Origin: Planctomycetaceae bacterium
GTDB lineage: Bacteria > Planctomycetota > Planctomycetia > Pirellulales > Pirellulaceae
DNA length: 46,320 bases
Assembly (NCBI GenBank): GCA_002724245.1
Contig: PBOG01000054.1
Location: 1-46,320 of the forward strand
Direction: 5' to 3'
Made by a program: the position numbers and the translations under genes. This document shows, in pieces, positions 1 through 7,817 of the stretch. The notes beneath the pieces were generated by a model. The model saw nothing but the letters and a program-made list of their open reading frames with translations. It did not search any database and was not told where the DNA came from. Within the stretch, counting starts at the first letter, position 1. Every line of letters starts with the position of its first letter.

Positions 1-1560
1 CTGGGAGGGATCTGGTACCACTGGATGTACTTGTTTTCGACACCGTTTTACTGGATGATCGGACCGATTATCCGACGGTTACGCGTGATCACGACCGGTG
101 ATTTCTTTCGTATTCGCTACGGGCGTTCGTTGGAGATGGTCTATTCGCTGGTGGCGATTCTTTACCTCATCCAATCGATTGCGATGCTGCTGCGAGGTGC
201 GGGGTCCGCGATCGCTGGAGCGACGGGGGGCGAAATTCCTACCCAACCAGCGATTGTGCTGCTGGCTGTTTTGTTTTCCAGCTATGTCGTGGCCGGCGGA
301 CTCGTATCCGCCGCTTACACCGATGCCTTGCAGGGAATCCTGATCATCGTACTCTCCGTGATTCTGGTGCCTGCGGGATTGCAACAAATGGGTGGCTGGG
401 AACAGGTGCATGCCCAACTCGACCCGCATATGTTTCAGATTGCGGCTTCTTCGGAACACATCCCGACCGATACGTTCGAGGGTACGGTGGGGTTTATTAT
501 CTCGGTTTCTTTACTGGCACTAGCTGGAGTCGTCGTCCAGCCCCACGTGATGAATGCCACCGGCTCAGGAAAAACCGAGCTCGAAGCACGCGTTGGGATG
601 TGTTATGGGAATTTCATCAAGCGTTTGTTAACGATGGCCTGGGCTTTTACGGGGCTGATTGCCGCCGTTCAGTTTTCGTCCCATTGGCAGAGTGCGAATA
701 ACCCTCGGCAGGCGAGTGAAGAGCTTTTTGGCATGGCGATCCGTGAATGGCTGGGGGACGGTTGGCGGGGGTTGATGATTGCCTGTTTGGTGGCCGGAGT
801 GACCAGCGCGGAAGTTTTCATGGTGGTGGGGGCAGGTGTATTTACGCGAAATTTCTATCAGCCACTGATACCAGGACGAGAGCAAACGCACTATTTGAAG
901 GTGGGCCGAATCGCTTCCGCGATGATGCTGGTGGCCGGCATCGCCGTCGCGTTTTACGCTGGGAGTGTCACCGGGCTGGTACTGGCTTCTGTCGAAGTGA
1001 TTAGTCTTTTGGGCGCTGCGTTTTGGCTGGGTGTCTGCTGGCGGAGAGCGAATCCGACTGCCGCCTGGTGCAGTTTTCTGGCGAGTGTTTCGGTGTGGCT
1101 ATTGAGTTCGGTACAGATTCCGGCCAGCGCAGGGCTCCAGCTCCTGCAGCCAGTTGCCCGCAACCTGGTATGGTTGGGTGAGCAACTTCAGCTCCGTGAT
1201 CATTCCAAGCCGGTGGAGATCCTGATGATGCTGGCGGTGCAATTCGGAGTGATGGTGGTCGTCAGTCTGGTGACACGCGCGCAGTCGCGGACTGAGCTGG
1301 ACTCATTTTTTGCTCGCTTGTTAACTCCGGTGGGCGAAGAGCAGGTCGCTGAGTCGCAGCATGTTGCGGAAACAGCGCAGACGTTAGGCCTTGGGAAGAC
1401 TCGGCTGGATTTTGAGGCGGTGGCGGACAATGCCTACCAGGGCCCCCGCAAGTACGCCCTGGAGTTACCGCGCCTGACTGTCGTCGATTGGGGCGGATTC
1501 CTGGGGGCTTGGGTGCTGGTCGGTGTGTTAATTGGACTCTTGATGTGGCTTGCCAGCTGA
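1..1560 (+). CDS. Sodium/solute symporter (SSS family), 5' truncated
   Basis: The frame is open from the first base of the window, so the N-terminus lies upstream; an internal ATG at 25 is not a convincing start. The visible 519 residues form a very hydrophobic protein with about ten membrane spans. The early segment around G-D-F-F-R-I-R-Y-G resembles the loop after the first helices of sodium:solute symporters. Proteins of this family import sugars, amino acids, carboxylates or similar solutes with sodium across the inner membrane. A charged cytoplasmic region near residues 425-485 precedes a final hydrophobic helix ending at the TGA. The substrate cannot be read from the sequence. It is the only plus-strand gene at this end, and it converges on the SDR gene that ends at 1609. 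Confidence 0.8.
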   Translation: MGGIWYHWMYLFSTPFYWMIGPIIRRLRVITTGDFFRIRYGRSLEMVYSLVAILYLIQSIAMLLRGAGSAIAGATGGEIPTQPAIVLLAVLFSSYVVAGGLVSAAYTDALQGILIIVLSVILVPAGLQQMGGWEQVHAQLDPHMFQIAASSEHIPTDTFEGTVGFIISVSLLALAGVVVQPHVMNATGSGKTELEARVGMCYGNFIKRLLTMAWAFTGLIAAVQFSSHWQSANNPRQASEELFGMAIREWLGDGWRGLMIACLVAGVTSAEVFMVVGAGVFTRNFYQPLIPGREQTHYLKVGRIASAMMLVAGIAVAFYAGSVTGLVLASVEVISLLGAAFWLGVCWRRANPTAAWCSFLASVSVWLLSSVQIPASAGLQLLQPVARNLVWLGEQLQLRDHSKPVEILMMLAVQFGVMVVVSLVTRAQSRTELDSFFARLLTPVGEEQVAESQHVAETAQTLGLGKTRLDFEAVADNAYQGPRKYALELPRLTVVDWGGFLGAWVLVGVLIGLLMWLAS

Positions 1561-1608
1561 ACGGTGGCTTCACGAAAAGTGCACGGCCCTCACTAAAGTC
1601 CATGCCCC

Positions 1609-2418
1609 TCAAGAATGCATGACTATGCCTCCATCAACATTCATCGTTTGACCGGTGATGTTGTGTGCCAGAGGGGATGCCAGATACAGTGCGAGGGCAG
1701 CCACGTCTGCCGGTTCTTGCCAGCGGTTCAGCGGCGTTGTGGCCGCGATTTTCGCCGTTGCCCACTCGTCATACGATAGTTGCTGGCTCTCGGGCTGGGC
1801 ATTCTGCCAGGCCTGCCAGACGGATTCGTTGACCGCGGTTTTTACCATTCCAGGACAGATCGTATTAACCCGTACATCGTATTGGGCCAGATCTTTTGCA
1901 GCACACTGCGCGAAATTGATCACAGCGGCCTTGGCCGCACTGTAGGGTGGATCGGTTTGGGAACCAATTTGCCCGGCAATCGACGACAGAAACAACACGG
2001 TCCCCTGGCGCGCAGCCGTCATTTCCGGCGTAAATGCATGTGCTGCGTTCACAGCACCCAGGAGATTGATGTCCAATACACGTTGCCAGTCTGCGGGGGA
2101 TAAATTCCAGAAGGGGAATCCGTACTTTCCCGAACCAGCGCCTGCGGCGTAGATCAAGTGGTCAACACGGCCGAACTCACTGATTACACGTGCGGCGATT
2201 GTTTGCAGTGATTCGTAGTCTGTGGCATCAGCTACGGCTGCCAGTGTTTGGGCTGAGGTGGCCGCCGCCAATTCATCCGCGAGAGATTGGACGCCTGTAT
2301 CGACATCCACGATTGCGACGTGAGCACCCTCCTGCGCAAAACCGCGAACGATTGCCTGGCCGATACCTTTGGCCCCGCCGATGATGACTGCGACACTATT
2401 GGCTAGCTGCAAGTCCAC
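1609..2418 (-). CDS. Short-chain dehydrogenase/reductase
   Basis: This is a classical SDR of 269 residues, acting as an NAD(P)-dependent oxidoreductase in the cytoplasm. The nucleotide-binding glycine motif G-G-A-K-G-I-G is near the N-terminus, the catalytic Y-S-A-A-K follows the S-S-I-A-G strand, and the C-terminus has the usual N-I-T-G-Q and V-D-G-G segment. The open frame reaches upstream to 2532, but that would overlap the VOC gene by 80 bases. I chose the GTG at 2418, which has a GAGGGGGA ribosome-binding site about seven bases upstream and gives normal SDR length. It is the last gene of a likely three-gene run (cupin-like protein, VOC protein, SDR) with gaps of 60 and 34 bases. The substrate is unknown. 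Confidence 0.85.
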   Translation of the reverse strand: MDLQLANSVAVIIGGAKGIGQAIVRGFAQEGAHVAIVDVDTGVQSLADELAAATSAQTLAAVADATDYESLQTIAARVISEFGRVDHLIYAAGAGSGKYGFPFWNLSPADWQRVLDINLLGAVNAAHAFTPEMTAARQGTVLFLSSIAGQIGSQTDPPYSAAKAAVINFAQCAAKDLAQYDVRVNTICPGMVKTAVNESVWQAWQNAQPESQQLSYDEWATAKIAATTPLNRWQEPADVAALALYLASPLAHNITGQTMNVDGGIVMHS

Positions 2419-2452
2419 AATATTTCCCCCTCGTGCCGCCTTTTCGGAGGCC

Positions 2453-2836
2453 TTACGAATCAGCGACAGGTGGCTGGGTACAGAGCTCGAGGCAATGTCC
2501 ATCGGGATCTGATACGTAGATCTGGAAGGCACCGTCCGGTCGCGTACGGCGAGGGGTATAGGCTACGCCTTTTCCCTGGAGATACGCTTCCCAGGCGTCC
2601 ATGTCGTCGATCATCAGCGCCCAGTGATTGCCCCGGCTTTTGGCACCGGATACCGGTTCGTCCCGTTCCCCGATCAAATGAAGTTCCTGATCTACTCCTA
2701 ACAGGAACCACGCTCCGGGGAAAGTAAATCCCGGTCTGGGTATTTCCTTCAGTTGCATGACGTCGGAGTAGAACTGGATGCTTTTGTCCACATCTGCAAC
2801 GTGTAAAGCCACGTGATTCAATTGTGTGGTTTTCAT
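2453..2836 (-). CDS. VOC-superfamily (glyoxalase/bleomycin resistance-like) protein
   Basis: This 127-residue protein has the paired beta-alpha-beta-beta-beta layout of vicinal-oxygen-chelate enzymes. An N-H-V-A-L-H-V-A-D strand carries a potential metal histidine, a central N-H-W-A-L strand follows, and the C-terminal D-P-D-G-H-C-L-E-L strand supplies the usual final glutamate. Members are glyoxalases, dioxygenases, epimerases or binding proteins, and the reaction here cannot be assigned. Length is normal for a one-module VOC protein that works as a dimer. It sits between the cupin-like gene (60-base gap) and the SDR gene (34-base gap), so a shared small-molecule pathway is plausible but only inferred from position. 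Confidence 0.8.
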   Translation of the reverse strand: MKTTQLNHVALHVADVDKSIQFYSDVMQLKEIPRPGFTFPGAWFLLGVDQELHLIGERDEPVSGAKSRGNHWALMIDDMDAWEAYLQGKGVAYTPRRTRPDGAFQIYVSDPDGHCLELCTQPPVADS

Positions 2837-2896
2837 AGGGCTCGATCGGGCAACGGTTTGAATAGGCCGGTGAAACAGCGCGTTGTGAAACGGGGT

Positions 2897-3646
2897 TTAG
2901 CCATAGAGGCGGTAGGCTTCTGATGCGCCGATGCGACGCCCGCGGATCTTGCCTCCCGCTAGTTGTTCGCCGTTGGGGTCGACGTAGACACGCTTGGTAC
3001 GTCGCCCTTCGGTGACTCCCAGAATGTGGATATTGAAAATGAAGCCAGTCTCGCTGGTCGCTTTAAACCAATGCACGTTGTCTTTTTTGTCCGAGACCGA
3101 TGAGTACTGGCCAACGGTAAACGCCTGGTCAATGGTGGGCTTGATGATCATGTGGTCTTTGGTGTCTTCCAGGCGATCGTAGTGACGCCCCTGGAAACTA
3201 CCTTTCAAGACCAGGAATGCGGTTGCCATGTTGTCGTGCCCATGTGGTACGACCGACCGATCTTTCTTGAGCGCGAACATCTGGTTGCCAAACACCAGAT
3301 TGGTGGGAAGTCCTTCGACCTTTGGGAATCGAGGGCGCAGGCTTTTCTCACCCTTGTCACGAAAGCTGAGGCCCTTGGTGAGTTTGTCGAATTCGATGAA
3401 TTTCAGTAATTCCACAAGTTCGACTTTTGAGAACAAGCCCTCGACTTTTTCCTGCCATTGGACCTCTCCGAGTTTTTTTCCTTTCAGATCGTGGCCCAGT
3501 TCGTCTAGTTCTGCCAACCAGCGTGCCGTCACCGGTTTGATCTCGGCCGCAAAGGCGTCCGTCGCATAGAGGGCTTCAAGCAGGGACAAGGTGAGCAAGG
3601 AGCCGACAGTCTGTTGGTTGAACGCACGGCGTGAAACATCGGTCAT
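2897..3646 (-). CDS. Secreted cupin-like protein of unknown function
   Basis: The protein has 249 residues. I do not recognise a named family with certainty. The N-terminus (T-D-V-S-R-R-A-F-N-Q-Q) followed by a hydrophobic stretch resembles a Tat-type signal peptide, with possible cleavage after the A-F-A-A region. The middle contains P-H-G-H-D-N-M followed by beta-strand-like sequence (F-L-V-L-K-G-S-F), typical of a cupin metal-binding motif, and later N-V-H-W-F may supply another ligand. The ATG at 3646 is chosen over an in-frame TTG at 3661 because GGAG lies seven bases upstream. It is probably the first gene of the run that continues into the VOC and SDR genes. A folded metalloprotein exported by Tat would fit, but no activity is proposed. 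Confidence 0.65.
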   Translation of the reverse strand: MTDVSRRAFNQQTVGSLLTLSLLEALYATDAFAAEIKPVTARWLAELDELGHDLKGKKLGEVQWQEKVEGLFSKVELVELLKFIEFDKLTKGLSFRDKGEKSLRPRFPKVEGLPTNLVFGNQMFALKKDRSVVPHGHDNMATAFLVLKGSFQGRHYDRLEDTKDHMIIKPTIDQAFTVGQYSSVSDKKDNVHWFKATSETGFIFNIHILGVTEGRRTKRVYVDPNGEQLAGGKIRGRRIGASEAYRLYG

Positions 3647-3795
3647 GACAAGCTCCAGCAAGGGATTACAGGTTCAATGTGATGCATGTTCAGGCGTTTG
3701 CCGAGGAGATGTACCATCGCAGACGTCGTTGTGAACCTTGGCCAATCTAGGACATCAGTCTGTGCCTGGCTGCCGGTGACCCGGGCTCGTAGCCA

Positions 3796-5010
3796 CTACT
3801 CCTCCCAGTCTTCGTCCTCCTCTTCCTCGTCGTCCTCTTCCTCGTCGTCCTCTTCCTCGTCGTCCTCTTGCCACTCACCGGCTCCATCTTCTTCCCAATC
3901 TTCTACGTCTTCTTCGTCGCCTTCCTCTTCCTCTTCGTCGTCTTCGTCTTCGACTTCCTGCCAGTCTCCATCAGCGAAGTCGTCGTCCTCTTCCTCTTCG
4001 TCGTCCTCTTCGTATTCCTCTTCGTCTTCGTCTTCGTCTTCGTATTCGTCTTCCTCGTACTCTTCTTCTTCGTCTTCTTCGTCTACTTCCTCGTAACCAC
4101 CGTCTTCTGGTTCGCTATCCTCGAAGTCGTCATCCTCTCCGAACTCTTCATCTTGGTCTTCGTCATCGCTTGTCGAGGCGGTGATATTCTCTGGTGCCAG
4201 GGGTTCGGACTGGGGGGGGGCCAAGGTATCACCTGTCGCAACACTCACACTCACTTCGGACTCCTCTTCCAACGATAGAACGGCTTCGGGAACGGATTGA
4301 CTACTGACTGGTGTAATGGACTGCGCTTCATCTGCGATTTCAGTCCTGGGCAGCTTTTCCAGGCTTTGTAGACCAAACATTTGTAAGAAACGTCTGGTCG
4401 TTGTGTAAAGGTAGGGACGCCCCAATTCTTCGCTTCGGCCTGAAATTCGTACCAGATTTCGTTCCATGAGTTGTCGTAACATCTCCCCACACGTTACGCC
4501 CCGAATCGCCTCCACATCGGCTCGGATGACGGGTTGTCGATAGGCGACGACCGCCAGTGTCTCCATGGCGGGGGCTGACAGCCTGGTTTCCTGGGGAGTG
4601 TGTTGCAGGCGTCTCAGCCAAGGCGCAAACACCGCACGGCTGAGAAGTTGAAATCCCCCCGCCACCTCTTCGACACGGAATGCACGACCAGCACTGTCGT
4701 ACATCTGGTTGAGTTGTCGAACCATTGCTCTGGCCTCGGTACCGTCCGCCAGGCCCACATACCGACTGAGCTTGCGACTTGAAATCGGGTCACGGGTGAG
4801 GAACAAGACAGCTTCCAGGCGACGGATCCGCCTGTCGCGTTCACCGGGTTGGCCAGCAGATTGTCGCGATTCTGGTGAATTGGCCAGGAGGGAGGAGCGA
4901 ATCCGCGCCGGCAGACTCCTAGGAGCCAGCGGGCACATCGCCTGCCGCGTGTAACGTCCGGCAACGCTGCCGAGCCGACGAGCGGGGGTAAAAACTCGAT
5001 CGTACATCAT
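3796..5010 (-). CDS. scpB: Segregation and condensation protein B with hyperacidic C-terminal tail
   Basis: ScpB is the winged-helix subunit of the SMC-ScpA-ScpB complex that organises and segregates the chromosome. The recognisable core (about residues 58-240) begins R-R-L-E-A-V-L-F-L and includes A-P-A-M-E-T-L-A-V-V-A-Y-R-Q-P and R-A-D-V-E-A-I-R-G-V, which are highly typical of the family, then G-R-P-Y-L-Y-T-T. The protein is 404 residues, about twice the usual size, because of an N-terminal extension and a final 123-residue segment made mostly of Asp and Glu. The start is uncertain: the tandem ATG at 5010/5007 has AGGA adjacent to it, and an ATG at 4938 is also possible. No scpA is adjacent. 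Confidence 0.87.
   Translation of the reverse strand: MMYDRVFTPARRLGSVAGRYTRQAMCPLAPRSLPARIRSSLLANSPESRQSAGQPGERDRRIRRLEAVLFLTRDPISSRKLSRYVGLADGTEARAMVRQLNQMYDSAGRAFRVEEVAGGFQLLSRAVFAPWLRRLQHTPQETRLSAPAMETLAVVAYRQPVIRADVEAIRGVTCGEMLRQLMERNLVRISGRSEELGRPYLYTTTRRFLQMFGLQSLEKLPRTEIADEAQSITPVSSQSVPEAVLSLEEESEVSVSVATGDTLAPPQSEPLAPENITASTSDDEDQDEEFGEDDDFEDSEPEDGGYEEVDEEDEEEEYEEDEYEDEDEDEEEYEEDDEEEEDDDFADGDWQEVEDEDDEEEEEGDEEDVEDWEEDGAGEWQEDDEEEDDEEEDDEEEEDEDWEE
3799..4167 (-). repeat. Low-complexity GAA/GAG/GAC tract coding the ScpB acidic tail
   Basis: About 370 bases consist of degenerate repeats of Glu and Asp codons on the coding strand, seen as TCT/TCC/TCG-rich sequence on the plus strand. Near-exact blocks recur close to the 3' end of the gene (around 3815-3870). 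It encodes roughly 123 residues, about four fifths Asp or Glu, with scattered Trp and Tyr. Such tracts are prone to slippage, so tail length may vary between strains. Confidence 0.85.
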
Positions 5011-5246
5011 TCCTGACAAACCACGACGAGTGAATGAGTGACAGCATCTGATATCGATGCGAAAACAGCCTTGCGCCGAGGGCAAAGTATCCGCAACAGG
5101 ACAGATTCGGCAAGTCGGATATCTACAAAATGAGTGCCAGGACACCGATGGCAGACAGCGTGCCTGCAGGCATCCTGGCAGGTTCTGTATTCACTAATTG
5201 CCAGGGCGCGACAGCATGGACGCACGTGGATGCACCTAGTTGGTGT

Positions 5247-6974
5247 TTACTTGGCCTCCGCGACAAGTTCATCGATCAGCTTGTCGAGTGTGGCGCCGCC
5301 AGGTGACCCCGTGAACTTGTGGCGAATGACACCTTTGTGATCAATCAGATACATTGTGGGCCAGCCGCGTACATTCCAGGCGGTTGAGATCGGGCCTCGT
5401 GTACTGCCGCCGTTCCAGAAACTACGCCAAGTAATTTGCTCTTCCTTAAGGACTTCTTTCAGTTTTTCACGGTCTCGGTCACTGTTGATACCAAGTAGTG
5501 CGAAGGGTTCACCAGCCAGACGTTTCACGAGCGACCGCTCGTGCGGGTACATGGCCCGGCAGGGGCCTCACCAATGTCCCCAAAAATCAAGCATCACGAC
5601 TTTCCCTCGATAATCGCTCAATTTGAACGGGACGCCTTCGAGATCCTCGGCAGTGATTTCTGGCGCCACATTACCAACGGAAAGCTGCGTAATTTCATTG
5701 AGAATGGGTTTTGCCTGGTCGCCGAGCGTGCCACTCATCAGGGTTCGACCGTTGAGTGTGACCTCGCCGTTGACGTCTGCGTACGTGGAGATGACACGTT
5801 CCAGGACAGTGGTTGCTGCCGCCACCACTGGGTCAGGCTCTAGCTTTGCAATACGGTCCACATAGCTGGCACCATAGCTCCGGTTGTACCGAGCACGCTG
5901 AGCCTTCGAAGCCCCACGCAGCCGGCGGGACAGTGTCGCTTGGGAATGTAGCAGTTTGGCCAATCCCAACAGGGCCGGACCTTGGACGGCGGGACTCAGG
6001 TTTGCCTTCAGCAGGGTTCGCAACACCCGCTCGTTGGAGTCCGAATGGCTGGCACGCAACGTCACAGAACGGATGCGTTCCACAAAATCGGATTCCTCTG
6101 CGTGGTCTTGGATCAGAACATTTAATGCGTCGATGCGGCTGCCGCCGGTACTTTGCTCGACAACGGATAGCAAGGTTGGCAGGTCGCTGGATTCTTTGAG
6201 TGCGCGTGCAAACAAATCCTCTGCCTTGCTCTTTAACTCATTTGCGTTGCCTGATCGTTGAATCATTTCAACCGTGTCTTGGCCATAAACCCGTACGTAA
6301 CGTTCGGGACTGGCCTGTACTTGCGGGGAAATGCGAGCAGTGTAAACGTGTATCCGCGCCAGACGAATGCATGCCGCACTGCGCACCTGGGGATGGGGGC
6401 TCTTGGCTAGCATGGCAGTCAACAGACGTTGGCGGGCTGCGGACGGTGACACTCCAGGTCCAGTGCTGATCGCCTCTGTGATGCGCGGATCTTGAAGGTG
6501 AAGTTTGATTAACAGGTCAACTGCGTCATCCAGTGTCTGGTCAATGCGGACGTGGCCGGCAGTCCATGCCAACGCATCGAGGGCAGTTTTTTCCTTGGGG
6601 TGTTGTCTGGCGTATTCCAGAAACCGTTTTCCGTACGTTTTAGGCTGGGGACGTTGTTCCAGGATGGCCCGTCGCTCGGGTGGAGTTTTCGCGGCTCGCA
6701 TCTTGGTGAGCAGCTCATAATTCGCTCGAAGATACTCAAACAAAATCTCTTCATAGCCATTGGCCGGTTTTCGTTTGGGAGGTGGGGTGTCGTTGCCAAA
6801 AAACAAGCTCAGAGGAATCGCTGGTACCGGTGCGGCTGCCTTTTTCTTTGTTTTCCCGGTTGCGCGGTTTGCCGGAACTGCCTGCTGCGCGGAACCGATC
6901 TGAGTTGCCAGCAGTAAGAGTGAGAGACTCGTAGTGGTGAACAACCTGGTTGGCAGTCGTCTTGCAGTGAGCAT
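5247..6974 (-). CDS. Secreted TlpA/ResA-like thioredoxin-fold protein, probable selenoprotein (UGA at 5568-5570)
   Basis: Read through one UGA, this is a 575-residue protein. An N-terminal signal peptide (hydrophobic L-F-T-T-T-S-L-S-L-L-L-L-A) is followed by about 390 residues of helical, repeat-like sequence. The C-terminal thioredoxin domain (about 430-575) begins A-P-E-I-T-A-E-D-L-E-G and continues V-V-M-L-D-F-W-G-H-W, then UGA, then G-P-C-R-A-M-Y-P. The UGA (residue 469) replaces the first cysteine of the W-C-G-P-C type active site. Downstream sequence keeps the fold, including the cis-proline segment G-W-P-T-M-Y-L-I-D. Selenocysteine would give a U-G-P-C thiol/selenol oxidoreductase outside the cytoplasm, perhaps acting on disulfides or peroxides. 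I chose the ATG at 6974; a GTG at 6992 is in frame. A nonsense mutation or sequence error is the alternative. Confidence 0.82.
5526..5543 (-). promoter_or_regulatory. Candidate bacterial SECIS hairpin in the thioredoxin-fold gene
   Basis: On the coding strand CACGAGC and GCUCGUG form a perfect seven-pair stem closed by the loop GGUC. The loop starts 31 nt after the UGA, inside the range of roughly 16-37 nt generally used for bacterial SECIS elements, and it has G in its first two positions. The same GGUC occurs in the apical loop of the Escherichia coli fdhF element. A second small stem (GGCCC/GGGCC) begins directly after the UGA. Confidence 0.65.
5568..5570 (-). other. In-frame UGA, probable selenocysteine codon (U-G-P-C)
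   Basis: The codon reads TGA on the minus strand. It is preceded by W-G-H-W and followed in the same frame by G-P-C-R-A. It occupies exactly the position of the nucleophilic cysteine in thioredoxin-fold oxidoreductases. Confidence 0.78.
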
Positions 6975-7546
6975 GAGCAGTCCCGAGAACACGGAATTAA
7001 GGGCTTGGCTGAGGCGCGAAGGCCACGGCGTACGAAGCGAGCTGGTGATCGAAATTTGCCATGGCGGCTACGGGGATCGCGATTGTCAGACTGGCACATG
7101 GTGTCATTTGCATGCCCTGCCGGTCGGAGATCTAGACGGATTGAGGTCAAACATGACAGGGCCAGCACGCTGCCACGGGTTGCTGTGGTTGCAGGAGCAG
7201 TAGGACACTGGTGTATTGTAGCGTGACCGGAGGCCGAGCGGACTATATGTTCAAGCAGCTTTTTGGCGGATTGGACAGCTGCATTCACCGCCGAGGATGG
7301 CGTCTGTTGGCAGAGACAGCGGTCGCAATTGGCCAGCGCGCTGCTGATCGGGTAGCCCGGTCGCAAGCCTCAGCAAGTCCGAGGGCCTGTTAGGCTTTTT
7401 CCTGCCGTTGTTCATTCAACCACCCAGGCCAGCCAGTTCGGCGACCGGTGGTCTGGGTAGGGAGAGATTTCAGTGGGAGGAGTTTTCCCGATCCGGGTAC
7501 AGGGCCAGATTGAAGTCTAGCCAGATCCGGTGTTCAATACGAACAG
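6975..7546. other. Intergenic stretch without a recognisable gene
   Basis: About 570 bases separate the start of the thioredoxin-fold gene from the tRNA. The open frames here have no family features and overlap one another. A weak stem (AAGCCT near 7365 with AGGCTT near 7391, followed by T residues) could be a terminator on the plus strand, but no plus-strand gene ends there. I see nothing else. Confidence 0.5.
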
Positions 7547-7621
7547 TCGGGGCGAGAGGATTCGAACCTCCGACCTTTTGACCCCCAGTCAAACGCGCTA
7601 ACCAGGCTGCGCTACGCCCCG
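7547..7621 (-). tRNA. tRNA-Pro (anticodon GGG)
   Basis: The minus strand folds as a full 75-nt cloverleaf. The acceptor CGGGGCG pairs with CGCCCCG, T8 is present, and the D stem GCGC pairs with GCGC. The anticodon stem TTTGA/TCAAA encloses the loop C-T-G-G-G-G-G, with GGG after T33. The T arm has the loop TTCGAAT and the discriminator base is A. The anticodon reads CCC/CCU proline codons. CCA is not encoded. A sigma-70-like promoter lies upstream at 7672-7701. Confidence 0.93.
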
Positions 7622-7671
7622 CACACGGACAGCAGCAGACAAGCCAGTGGCGTGTCACTGCCGACTCGCAG

Positions 7672-7701
7672 TGAATATCGCAGATTGGGATTGGCTGTCA
7701 A
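7672..7701 (-). promoter_or_regulatory. Sigma-70-like promoter before tRNA-Pro
   Basis: On the minus strand a perfect TTGACA (7696-7701) is followed by TATTCA after 18 bases, or GATATT after 16, ending about 50 bases before the tRNA. The -35 box is convincing and the -10 box only fair. Confidence 0.45.
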
Positions 7702-7817
7702 CAGGTTGGCGACGCGCGTCGCTCTGGCATGCCGGTGGCACCGCAGTGGTGACTGGGAACCGGGCAGAGAATCTGCCCAGGGTTTGTGATGAGAAATGTG
7801 AATGGAGATTGCCTGGT

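Noticed and set aside
3686-4096. A plus-strand serine-rich open frame
   Set aside because: It is the reverse-strand shadow of the Asp/Glu codon repeats of scpB and has no independent support.
5247-5552. A separate 101-residue thioredoxin-like gene starting at the Met after U-G-P-C-R-A
   Set aside because: It begins inside the thioredoxin domain, lacks the first strands and the active-site segment, has no clear ribosome-binding site, and is in the same frame as the upstream part.
6809-7366. A 185-residue minus-strand open frame upstream of the thioredoxin-fold gene
   Set aside because: It overlaps the signal-peptide coding part of that gene in another frame, and its composition looks non-coding.
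7365-7396. Possible plus-strand terminator (AAGCCT/AGGCTT followed by T residues)
   Set aside because: The stem has only six pairs with a 21-base loop, and no plus-strand gene ends nearby.
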